Shown piece after piece: positions 1-7,446 of a stretch of 8,878 nucleotides of DNA. The position numbers were made by a program, and so were the translations under genes. The notes beneath the pieces were generated by a model. The model was not told where the DNA came from, ran no database searches, and saw nothing but the letters and a program-made list of their open reading frames with translations. Positions within the stretch are counted from its first letter, which is position 1, and every line of letters starts with the position of its first letter. Origin of the DNA: Ignavibacteriales bacterium (lineage in GTDB: Bacteria > Bacteroidota > Ignavibacteria > UBA10030); assembly GCA_016207365.1 (NCBI GenBank), contig JACQPU010000128.1:1-8878 (forward strand), in the 5' to 3' direction.

Positions 1-96
1 GTATTGAACCTTGTTCTTGCCGAACGCCGAGTTCTGGGCTTGCGCCGAGCCGTACGCTGCGCACACCGCCGCGACGATGATCGCCAACCGCTTCAT
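1..96 (-). CDS. Partial exported protein, N-terminus only (possibly TolB/beta-propeller-like)
   Basis: Only the first 32 codons are in the window; the gene runs off the left edge. The ATG at 96-94 follows a purine-rich ribosome site (AAGGGA on the minus strand at 109-104) with 7 nt spacing. The protein starts MKRLAIIVAAVCAAYGSAQA: a short basic start, a hydrophobic core and an AQA cleavage site, so a Sec signal peptide cut by signal peptidase I is likely. The Cys at residue 12 is not in a proper lipobox (Val precedes it), so I do not call a lipoprotein. The mature part begins QNSAFGKNKVQY. From memory, FGKNKVQY just after the signal peptide is typical of TolB/WD40-like propeller or peptidase-like exported proteins in the Bacteroidota/Ignavibacteria group; this is inference from eight residues. 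It is the last visible member of the minus-strand series, 102 nt after rnr. Confidence 0.6.
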   Translation of the reverse strand, partial: MKRLAIIVAAVCAAYGSAQAQNSAFGKNKVQY

Positions 97-198
97 GATT
101 ATTTCCCTTCTCATCTCAACCTTCGAGTGATGGTAGACAAAAACTCTGGAAAAAGCAACGCACAGCGTCACAACAGTTCCAACGGCCACAACACGCCA
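97..198 (-). other. 102-nt gap between rnr and the partial exported-protein gene
   Basis: The largest gap in the minus-strand series. I looked for a GC-rich hairpin followed by a T-run on the minus strand. There are two short T-runs, but no stable stem directly before either, so no terminator is called. The only clear signal is the ribosome site AAGGGA at 109-104 for the downstream gene. A promoter here cannot be excluded, but no good -35/-10 pair was recognised. Confidence 0.5.
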
Positions 199-2373
199 TT
201 AGTTCCTGTGTCGTTTTCCGCTCCGTGCCTGGGTGGATTCTTCGACGATCGTGAAGTCGATCTCCCGCTCCTCGGCATTGACACGCACAACTTTCAGACG
301 AACCGAGTCCCCCAACCGGTAACGCTTACCCGTTCTGCGTCCCATGAGGGCGTAATTCTTCTCATCGTACACGTAGTAATCGTCCTGGAGATCCCGCACG
401 TGAATCATGCCTTCGACAAGAAGGTCGTTGATTTCGACAAACATGCCGAAGCGCGTTGCCCCTGAGATCACGCCCTCAAACTCGTCGCCAAGATGCCGTT
501 TCATGTACTCGACCTGCATGACTTTTACTGCGGCTCGTTCGGCCTCCATCGCTACGCGCTCGCGGACCGACGAATGACGCGCAATGTCCGGAAGCTGTTG
601 CAGAAGATGCTCCCGCCGTCCCCGTTCCATGCCTCCCCGATACTCCTTCAACAGCCGGTGCACCACAAGATCGGGATAGCGGCGGATGGGCGATGTGAAG
701 TGAGCATAGTAATCGAACGCAAGTCCGTAATGACCGATGTTTCGTTCCGAATAAACGGCTTTTGCCATCGAGCGGAGGGCAACTTCGTTGATGACGTTCT
801 CCACTTCAGATCCCCGGACCTGATCAAGGAGCCGCTGCATCGCTTTTGACGACACGCCCCCATCCAATGTTAACTTGAAACCCAGTCTCTCAACGAAGGC
901 AGCGAGTTCGCGGATACGGTCCGGATCGGGACTGTCGTGTACGCGATAGATGAACGGCTTGATGTGATCTTCTTTTCGCGCCAGGCCTATGTGCATTGCA
1001 ACGACCTTATTCGCCAGCAGCATGAACTCCTCGACAAGCCTGTGACTGTCCAACCGCACTTTCTTGATAATCTCCACCGGTTTGCCATGCCGGTCGAAGC
1101 GGAACTTCGCCTCTGAGGATTCGAAGTCAATGCTTCCTTCCTTCATGCGCCTGCGCGTGAGGACCGCGCTCAGTTCGTGCATCGCGCGGAGTCGTTCCAG
1201 CACCGGCGCAGGGTCGTCGGACGGCTGTCCGTGAAGAATCGCCTCCACTTCCTCGTACGTGAACCGTCGGGCGCTGCGAATCACACTTTCCCGGATTTCG
1301 TAGTCCTTGATTTCTCCTTTTGGTGTCACCGTCATAAACACCGAGAACGCAAGCCGATCTTCATGAGGCCGCAGGCTGCAGACGATGTTCGAAAGCTGCT
1401 CCGGAAGCATGGGAATGACCATGTTCGGGAAATAAACGCTCGTTCCGCGCCGATAGGCTTCCTGGTCAAGTTCCATGCTCTCGTTGACGTACGCAGAAAC
1501 GTCGGCAATGTGCACGCCGAGCCGGGACAGGCCGCCGGGGAGAGGATCGAGAGAAACAGCGTCGTCAAAATCCTTCGCATCGTCGGGATCGATGGTAAAA
1601 CAAATCTCCTGTCGGAAATCAAGCCTTCGCTTGATCTCCCCCGCACTAATCGTGGTGGGAATTCTTTCGGCGGCTTCGAGGATTTCGGACGGGAAATTCA
1701 TCGGCAGCTTGAATTCCCGCGCAACAGACAACAGTTCGGTCTGAACTTCACCCGCGCGTCCCAGAACCTCGACGATAACACCCTCCGGACTTAATCGGGT
1801 GCCTCCCCATGATCGTATTTGAACGACGACCTTGTCTCCGGGTTGCGCATTCAGGAGGTCTTCGGCGTCGATGGCAACATCGACGGGAAACTTGCGATCG
1901 TCGGGCACAACGGAGTAGGTCTTTCTGCGTTGTTCAACAGTGCCGACCAGCGTCTCCTTAGCCCGCGCAAGCACGCGAACAACTTCACCCTCCCTGCGCT
2001 TTCCGTGTTCTTTCGCAGTGCGGTTTTGCGCAAACAGGGAGACTTCCACGGTGTCGCCGTTAAGCGCCGTACCAAGAAACCCCAACGGAATCAGAATATC
2101 CTCTTCGAAGGCCTCGGATGTCACGAATCCCATTCCCTGCCTTGTCACCTCGATTGTTCCCTGTATGGTTTGCTGAAGTTCAAGATGGCCGAACTTCCCG
2201 CGTTTTGCCTTTCGGATCATATTTGCATCCCCCAACTCCTTGAGCGCAGCCCGGAGCGATTCAACATCCGGCGGCTCCTTCAGGGACAAACGCCGTGCCA
2301 GTTCGCTGGTTTTGAAGGTTTGAGCCGGATAGCGTGAGAGAAAAGCGAGAATTTGATTCTTGAGAGTTTCGAT
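199..2373 (-). CDS. rnr: Ribonuclease R (3'-5' exoribonuclease, RNB family)
   Basis: A processive, Mg-dependent 3'-5' exonuclease that degrades structured RNA in the cytoplasm. From the proposed ATC start the protein is 724 aa. In order it shows an N-terminal winged-helix region (about 1-70, including ILAFLSRYPAQTFKTSELAR), two cold-shock domains (about 70-116 and 140-203), the RNB catalytic domain (about 250-576) and a C-terminal S1 domain (about 629-712). The RNB signature TIDPDDAKDFDDA supplies the metal-binding aspartates D262, D268, D270 and D271; the conserved HFTSPIRRYPDLVVHRLL block is at 558-575. Winged helix plus S1 with this architecture favours RNase R over RNase II. The basic tail is short (GKRHRN). 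Start choice: the frame is open back to the tamB stop at 2419 but has no ATG or GTG; the first TTG (2289) would remove much of the winged helix. ATC at 2373-2371 has GGAGG four bases upstream and gives the normal family N-terminus. The function is near certain; the start is not. Confidence 0.95.
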   Translation of the reverse strand: METLKNQILAFLSRYPAQTFKTSELARRLSLKEPPDVESLRAALKELGDANMIRKAKRGKFGHLELQQTIQGTIEVTRQGMGFVTSEAFEEDILIPLGFLGTALNGDTVEVSLFAQNRTAKEHGKRREGEVVRVLARAKETLVGTVEQRRKTYSVVPDDRKFPVDVAIDAEDLLNAQPGDKVVVQIRSWGGTRLSPEGVIVEVLGRAGEVQTELLSVAREFKLPMNFPSEILEAAERIPTTISAGEIKRRLDFRQEICFTIDPDDAKDFDDAVSLDPLPGGLSRLGVHIADVSAYVNESMELDQEAYRRGTSVYFPNMVIPMLPEQLSNIVCSLRPHEDRLAFSVFMTVTPKGEIKDYEIRESVIRSARRFTYEEVEAILHGQPSDDPAPVLERLRAMHELSAVLTRRRMKEGSIDFESSEAKFRFDRHGKPVEIIKKVRLDSHRLVEEFMLLANKVVAMHIGLARKEDHIKPFIYRVHDSPDPDRIRELAAFVERLGFKLTLDGGVSSKAMQRLLDQVRGSEVENVINEVALRSMAKAVYSERNIGHYGLAFDYYAHFTSPIRRYPDLVVHRLLKEYRGGMERGRREHLLQQLPDIARHSSVRERVAMEAERAAVKVMQVEYMKRHLGDEFEGVISGATRFGMFVEINDLLVEGMIHVRDLQDDYYVYDEKNYALMGRRTGKRYRLGDSVRLKVVRVNAEEREIDFTIVEESTQARSGKRHRN

Positions 2374-2377
2374 TGTT

Positions 2378-2382
2378 CCTCC
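2378..2382 (-). promoter_or_regulatory. Shine-Dalgarno GGAGG that decides the rnr start
   Basis: GGAGG on the minus strand, in the short gap after the tamB stop. It lies 4 nt before the in-frame ATC at 2373-2371 and has no ATG, GTG or TTG at a usable distance in the rnr frame. It is the main reason to place the rnr start at a rare ATC codon rather than at the TTG at 2289, which has no such site. Confidence 0.6.
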
Positions 2383-2418
2383 AGTCCAGAAGTCCCGGTG
2401 ACCAGCGCACCATACACT

Positions 2419-5400
2419 TCAGAATGTAATTCTGTACAGCAAATGGACCCCGGTCGAAGGTCGACGTTGCTCGAACCGTTCGAGAGTGCCTGAACGTCGC
2501 TCGATCTCCAGGATCAAGTTGCGCCATGCTTCCGATCCCGTAATACTGCTCATCGGGAACTGAATGCTGACGTTGGTGTTTCCTATGTCTTCAAAAACTC
2601 TGCCGCCAAGCCGGATTACGGCGTCTCCGATTTCTCCGGTCAGGCGAATGTCCGCGGATTCGCCAAAAGATCGGCTGCTTCCCCCGTAGTAGTACACATC
2701 GATGGATGTGATGTAGCCGACCTGGTTCCGGACGAGATCCGTGAGCGGACCGGAAAGCAGGGAAGATCCGATGCTTCCCAACAGACTCGTCGTCACAAGG
2801 TTCCTCTGCTGACCCTGGGTCATGTCGTCTTTGAAAGTCCCGCCAACGAGAAAGGCGATTGCATCCGACTGAGGATCGGCCCGCGCAGGAAGTTTGTTTC
2901 CTTCAAGATCGTACGTGTCCAGACCCATTTTAACCTTCGGCTCGTCCCGGCTGCCCGTGATGTCGAGGCGGACCACAACCCTCCGCTCCGCAAGCGTGGT
3001 GTCAGGAGGCCGGTACGTGCCTTCATGCGAAGCGACAATGCTGAGTTCCGGATTCGACAAATCTCCTGTGAACAGCAGTTTTCCGGTTGCCGAGAGAGTT
3101 TTGAAATAGCGGTAGTACGATCGTGGACCAACCTCCAACTCTCCGGTGACTCTTTCATCGTCATCATTTTTCAGAAACACAAGCCGACCCTTCAGATCAG
3201 CAAAAAGTTCCTCGTTGGTCAGCTGGTTGAACACAAAGCGAACTTGTGTCAGGCCCGCCGTTTCAATTGTGAGGTTGTAGATGATGTTGTCGAGGAACGT
3301 CGTTTCGGCGGCCGAGGAACCGTTCCCGGCTGAGGGGCGATTCGGCCGCATGGTGGGTTCGCGACCATCGACCATCGCCAGGCTTTTCCCGCCTTCCTCC
3401 CGGAGACCGATGGTACTGCTTGTATCGTCAATGAACTCGACTGTCAGAAGGTGCGATCGTTCCAGGAAAACGTCCCGCACAGGCGGAAACGTTATGGTTG
3501 CATTCTTGATCAACAGGTCGCCTGCCACAAACGATCGTTCCGGGGTTCCCTGCCACCTCAGAGGGTTGGCGCCGGAAGCCACGTAAATATTTCCGTAAAA
3601 CGGGAGGGTCGGGAGTCGGGCGGTCTCTTTCATCACCAGCAATTGTCCCGTGGCCCGAATGTCAAATGCCTTTACCTCAATTCCCTCGAGAGTCAGATTT
3701 CCCGAAACATTCATTGAACCAAGGCCGTCGAGAAGCGCCGGCACGCGGTCTTCCGGAAGGTTCGTCAGCCTGAGGTCAACCAGCTTGAGAATTCTGGCCT
3801 CGGGTACAAGGTTTCCGTGAAGTCTGTACCGGACTCCCAGCGGGACGAATAGGAATTCCGCGTCTTCGATTCTCAGGGATCCTTCGTACAACGGACGGCT
3901 GAGGGTACCGCGCATGACAATATCCCCCGTGAGAGAACCCTTGAGACCCGAAGTGACCGGTACGAACGGATCCAGGAATTCGAGCCGGAATCCCCTTGAG
4001 TGCAGCGTCAAATCCATCGTTTTACCCGCCTCGGCCCTGGTATCGGTGCCCAACGCAACCGGCATAGTGCCGGAAACAAAGAGCTCCGGAGAGGCGCTGG
4101 GATCGTTCGGACGGCTTCTAAAATCAAGAAGAACGTCTGCAGTACCGTTCCGGTATCCCCCCTTTCCGGTGACCTGGCCGAACACCGTTTCACCGATTGT
4201 CACACCATGGGCCTTGAAGGAAACCTCGAATTCCGGTTTTCGAAGATTTCCGATGAAAACTCCTTCCCCGTTCAGCACGCCGTTAAATGCCCTGACCTTC
4301 TCTACGTAGGATGGATTGCGCGAGAACTCCTGAAGATTGTTCAAGAGGAAGTTCTGAACCGAAAACCGGAGATCGGAAATCCCCGCGGGATCCAACATTC
4401 CCTGCAGTACGATCTCTTCTGCCTCGTGCTGCAGAATGAAACTCTCGAACCTCAGTCCGTCGCGTCCGTACTGCACGCGAATCGTGTCGAGATTGTCAAA
4501 GAGGTGGTCGGCGACGAGGAGTCGCAGTCTTGGGAGCGTCAGGTCGATCCTGTTCGGTACGAAAACAGAAGCCCCGTCCAGCGTTACGCCAATTGTTGAA
4601 TCCACGAGAGCATTGAACACAAGAGATGACGTATCTTCGCGCAGTTGATGGCGAAAGCTCACATCAGTGAAGAGCGTTGAGTCGAGCATGACACGGCGGG
4701 CGTTGAGCAAAATCTCGGATTCAAGGGAAGGGATGGTCTGCTTTCCCCGAAGATGATCGAGACTGAAGGAAAGATCTGCATCTGAGACGTCAAGGGCTGT
4801 CGAACCCGCAAAGGAAAAATTCTTCAGGATCAGAGAACCTGCGAGGGACAAATCCTCGATGGTGCCCTCAACGGAAGCAGCAAAAGTTGTTGAACCGTAC
4901 AGTGGTTCGCCGATAAGGATGCCAAGCGGATAGACGTCCTTGAATTCCGCGGACACGCGTGCTGAAATCGGATCACGAAGAGACGGCCCCGTCGCGGCAA
5001 ACTGTCTGCGGAAAGAAGGCACACCGGTCCTGAGCGAATCCAATGTTGCAATGCGATGAGCCACAGCATCGGCAAGCGTCCTCCCTGCATATTCAAAGAT
5101 GACAACTGCAGAGAGCGGTGTGAACAGTCCATCGACCCGGAGATCGAGGGGATCAGAGTGGAGCGTCATCGTCCTGCCGAGCGAGTCACTGCCGTGGTAG
5201 GATAACGCGAGCGTGCGGTCCTCGAAACGATGCGGGCCAAATGCGGAACGCAGGAAACGGATTTCGATGTCGGATTGCGCATAAGCGAGGTCCCCACTGG
5301 CCTTTACATGAAAGGAAAGATCAGTGTCGAATTGTTCTTCTTTCAGGATCGTGGCAAGGTCAAGGGAATTGACGGTGCCCTGGATTTCATATTGAATGGA

Positions 5401-6921
5401 GTCTTCTGCGGAAAGTCGGGCGCGCGCGTGGAGGTCGATTCGCGTCGGCTCCGCCTGAAGCAGGAGATTTGTTCGAAGACCCCTTTCAGCAATGTCAGCA
5501 ACCAGAATGGAGTTGTGGACCGGGAGGCCGGAGAATGTGGAGGAATCTGTCTGGAGGCGAATCACGCTCGTCATTGTCTCCAGCGTTGTACCCGAACCAA
5601 CGACCGTCATGCGCGTATTGAGCGCACTGGAAAATGCCGGATCATCCAAAAGGCCGGCAAGGTCGAAATTCCTGGTCGTGAGTGTACACGCGTACACCGG
5701 AACTGATACCCCAAAGTCGAGATCACCCTCCGCGACAAAATTCCCTGCTTCAAGAGATCCGATAACTGCGGCGCGGAATTTCTCCGGGGTGCCATCGAAC
5801 TTGAGAGAACAGTTAAGAATTCCAAAACGGGTAAGGTCGGGAAGATTCAATCCAGGTACGAGTTCGGGAAGGTCCGCGGGATGAATGATGTTGTCGTCGG
5901 CTTCGAGATTCAGCGTGAGGTCGGACGGATGATGCAGATTTCCAATGGTCCCCCGGATGTTCAGATACGTTCTGGGAGTCTTCACGGCGACGCTCTTGAC
6001 CGTGAGATTCCCAAAAGGTCCGGCGGCTTTGACGTCGAACGCCGCGTATCGGTTAAGAAAATCGACGGGCCCGGGCAGGAATTGTTTGAACTCAGCAAAA
6101 TCCAGTCTGTCCACGCTAAGATCAACGTCCACAAGAGCCTTCTCCAGCTCACCGATGTCCGTCAAAGCCGTGATGTCGGCACCGCGCAGCGCGGCCGAGA
6201 GCGACAGCCGGGAGCCGCGTGTGCGGATTCTCAGGTTATGGGCTTCTGTGGAGTGGCGACTCAACCTGAAATCCCCGCTCAGTTCTTCCAGGCGGAATGA
6301 AGGTCGCGAGGATTCAAAGCCGAGAGCGTAAATAACCAGGGACATTTCTTCGGAGTCCCTTTGGAACCGAGCCCGGAGAGAGAAAGGATTGAGTGCGACG
6401 TCGGTATAGTGAAAAGCGTGGGGATCCGCCGGGGGCAGGAGGTCCGTGGAGTCCGTGAGCTGCAGCGAACCTTCGAGAAGTTCTACAAGATGAAGATGAA
6501 CGGTCAAGGGTGACGATGCTGAATCGGATTGCCCGTCCGATCTGAACAATCCATCGACGTTCCAATGACCGTCTGCCGCACGCCAGAGGTGAATTCGCGG
6601 CCGTACGACCGTCAAGTGTGACACCGAAATGCGCCCGAACAGCAGGGATGGGAGATCATACCTCGCTTCTAAACGTTCGGCGGTAAACACCTCCCGTCCG
6701 TCCCGGCTCATGATCAGATTGGAGAGGTCGAAACCGGTGACAAGGTTTCCTTTGATGTCGCCGAAGTTGATGGTGCCGTTGAGGATGGAGTTCAGCTCGG
6801 CAATGGACGTGGAACGGAGATAAGAACGGAAAGTCTTTGTCTGCGTAAACCCCGCGAGGGCAATCACAAGAAATAGCGTGATGACCGCCGCGTAATATGT
6901 CGTGCGGAGGAATTGTTTCAC
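2419..6921 (-). CDS. tamB: TamB-like translocation/assembly module protein (AsmA-like, DUF490)
   Basis: A 1500-aa envelope protein. A short basic start (VKQFLR) leads into one transmembrane segment (about 9-26), which should anchor it in the inner membrane; the rest is predicted periplasmic. Residues 40-130 resemble the AsmA-like start of TamB (LNSILNGTINFGDIKGN, then LEARYDLPSLLFGRISVSHLTV). The long middle consists of repeated alternating-hydrophobic beta strands, as expected of the lipid-carrying beta-taco groove. The C-terminal TamB domain (DUF490) covers about 1207-1500, with DERVTGELEVGPRSYYRYF, a GKLLFTGDLSNPEL strand pair, and a terminal YRITF ending in Phe. A hydrophilic Gly/Ser/Pro-rich linker (about 1174-1206) precedes it. 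In proteobacteria TamB works with TamA or other Omp85 proteins and is implicated in phospholipid transport to the outer membrane; no partner gene lies in this window. The GTG at 6921-6919 is chosen because it directly precedes the membrane anchor and leaves a 40-nt gap after rfaE2. The frame stays open to 7137, but inside rfaE2 it codes nothing TamB-like. Confidence 0.9.
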   Translation of the reverse strand: MKQFLRTTYYAAVITLFLVIALAGFTQTKTFRSYLRSTSIAELNSILNGTINFGDIKGNLVTGFDLSNLIMSRDGREVFTAERLEARYDLPSLLFGRISVSHLTVVRPRIHLWRAADGHWNVDGLFRSDGQSDSASSPLTVHLHLVELLEGSLQLTDSTDLLPPADPHAFHYTDVALNPFSLRARFQRDSEEMSLVIYALGFESSRPSFRLEELSGDFRLSRHSTEAHNLRIRTRGSRLSLSAALRGADITALTDIGELEKALVDVDLSVDRLDFAEFKQFLPGPVDFLNRYAAFDVKAAGPFGNLTVKSVAVKTPRTYLNIRGTIGNLHHPSDLTLNLEADDNIIHPADLPELVPGLNLPDLTRFGILNCSLKFDGTPEKFRAAVIGSLEAGNFVAEGDLDFGVSVPVYACTLTTRNFDLAGLLDDPAFSSALNTRMTVVGSGTTLETMTSVIRLQTDSSTFSGLPVHNSILVADIAERGLRTNLLLQAEPTRIDLHARARLSAEDSIQYEIQGTVNSLDLATILKEEQFDTDLSFHVKASGDLAYAQSDIEIRFLRSAFGPHRFEDRTLALSYHGSDSLGRTMTLHSDPLDLRVDGLFTPLSAVVIFEYAGRTLADAVAHRIATLDSLRTGVPSFRRQFAATGPSLRDPISARVSAEFKDVYPLGILIGEPLYGSTTFAASVEGTIEDLSLAGSLILKNFSFAGSTALDVSDADLSFSLDHLRGKQTIPSLESEILLNARRVMLDSTLFTDVSFRHQLREDTSSLVFNALVDSTIGVTLDGASVFVPNRIDLTLPRLRLLVADHLFDNLDTIRVQYGRDGLRFESFILQHEAEEIVLQGMLDPAGISDLRFSVQNFLLNNLQEFSRNPSYVEKVRAFNGVLNGEGVFIGNLRKPEFEVSFKAHGVTIGETVFGQVTGKGGYRNGTADVLLDFRSRPNDPSASPELFVSGTMPVALGTDTRAEAGKTMDLTLHSRGFRLEFLDPFVPVTSGLKGSLTGDIVMRGTLSRPLYEGSLRIEDAEFLFVPLGVRYRLHGNLVPEARILKLVDLRLTNLPEDRVPALLDGLGSMNVSGNLTLEGIEVKAFDIRATGQLLVMKETARLPTLPFYGNIYVASGANPLRWQGTPERSFVAGDLLIKNATITFPPVRDVFLERSHLLTVEFIDDTSSTIGLREEGGKSLAMVDGREPTMRPNRPSAGNGSSAAETTFLDNIIYNLTIETAGLTQVRFVFNQLTNEELFADLKGRLVFLKNDDDERVTGELEVGPRSYYRYFKTLSATGKLLFTGDLSNPELSIVASHEGTYRPPDTTLAERRVVVRLDITGSRDEPKVKMGLDTYDLEGNKLPARADPQSDAIAFLVGGTFKDDMTQGQQRNLVTTSLLGSIGSSLLSGPLTDLVRNQVGYITSIDVYYYGGSSRSFGESADIRLTGEIGDAVIRLGGRVFEDIGNTNVSIQFPMSSITGSEAWRNLILEIERRSGTLERFEQRRPSTGVHLLYRITF

Positions 6922-6961
6922 AGTCGTTGATCCGGCGGGAAAACGCAGGAGCCGGGAGGTC

Positions 6962-7444
6962 TTAGCGGTTGGTCGCCGAAGTGCGGATCTTCTTGATGAT
7001 CCCGCTCGTGGAGCGGTTGGGGAGAAACTCAATGGTTCTGACCGTTCCGCCCGCTGCCTCGACAACATCTTTCCCGACCACGTCGGACACAGCCCAATCT
7101 GCTCCTTTGACCAGAACGTCGGGCACGAGAACCTCAATCAATTTTTGCGGTGTATCCTCGTTGAAGACGCATACGTAATCGACGGATGCAAGCGATGCGA
7201 GAACCTCCGCCCGGTCATCTTCGTCCACGATGGGCCTGTCCGCTCCCTTCAGCCGCCGGACCGAAGAATCGGTATTCAGCCCCACAATGAGAACATCCCC
7301 CATACCCTTTGCTTTCCGAAGATAATCCACATGTCCCCGGTGGAGGATGTCGAAGCAGCCGTTTGTGAACACCACCCGCCTTCCCTCCTGTCTTAAACGG
7401 CCCCTGATGTCAAGAAGTTCTTGAAGAGAAACGACCTGTCCCAT
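6962..7444 (-). CDS. rfaE2: D-glycero-beta-D-manno-heptose 1-phosphate adenylyltransferase
   Basis: A cytoplasmic nucleotidyltransferase that joins heptose 1-phosphate to AMP from ATP, giving ADP-D,D-heptose for the LPS inner core. The protein is 160 aa from ATG at 7444-7442, the usual size for the stand-alone enzyme (it equals the C-terminal half of E. coli HldE). Visible motifs: VVFTNGCFDILHRGHVDYL near the N-terminus with the HxGH nucleotide-binding motif (HRGH, residues 35-38), a GLNTDSSVRRLKG block, VLVKGADW (about 110-117) and the terminal STSGIIKKI (about 145-153). The start is set at ATG because MGQVVSLQELL matches the family; a TTG two codons upstream (7450-7448) overlaps the rfaE1 stop and is the alternative. 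No clear Shine-Dalgarno is visible, which fits translational coupling to rfaE1 just upstream. Confidence 0.93.
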   Translation of the reverse strand: MGQVVSLQELLDIRGRLRQEGRRVVFTNGCFDILHRGHVDYLRKAKGMGDVLIVGLNTDSSVRRLKGADRPIVDEDDRAEVLASLASVDYVCVFNEDTPQKLIEVLVPDVLVKGADWAVSDVVGKDVVEAAGGTVRTIEFLPNRSTSGIIKKIRTSATNR

Positions 7445-7446
7445 GC

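Noticed and set aside
1..96. Lipoprotein signal in the partial exported protein
   Set aside because: The Cys at residue 12 follows Val and lies within the hydrophobic core, not in a lipobox; an AQA site for signal peptidase I fits better.
97..198. Possible terminator after rnr
   Set aside because: Two short T-runs are present on the minus strand, but no stable GC-rich stem sits before them.
4..465. 153-codon plus-strand open frame
   Set aside because: Antisense to the exported-protein start, the gap and the end of rnr; composition is not protein-like and it has no ribosome site.
1177..1794. 205-codon plus-strand open frame
   Set aside because: Antisense to the RNB domain of rnr, whose coding evidence is decisive; Arg/His-rich product typical of a shadow frame.
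199..2289. RNase R starting at TTG 2289
   Set aside because: It would cut through the winged-helix domain, and no ribosome site precedes it; conserved family sequence continues upstream in frame.
1819..2337. 172-codon plus-strand open frame
   Set aside because: Antisense to the rnr N-terminal domains; no recognisable domain or start signal.
4000..4599. 199-codon plus-strand open frame
   Set aside because: Antisense shadow within the tamB beta-strand region; no recognisable family features.
6922..7137. Upstream extension of the tamB reading frame by 72 codons
   Set aside because: It lies inside rfaE2 in another frame, is Arg/Ser-rich and unlike any TamB N-terminus; the GTG at 6921 precedes the membrane anchor directly.
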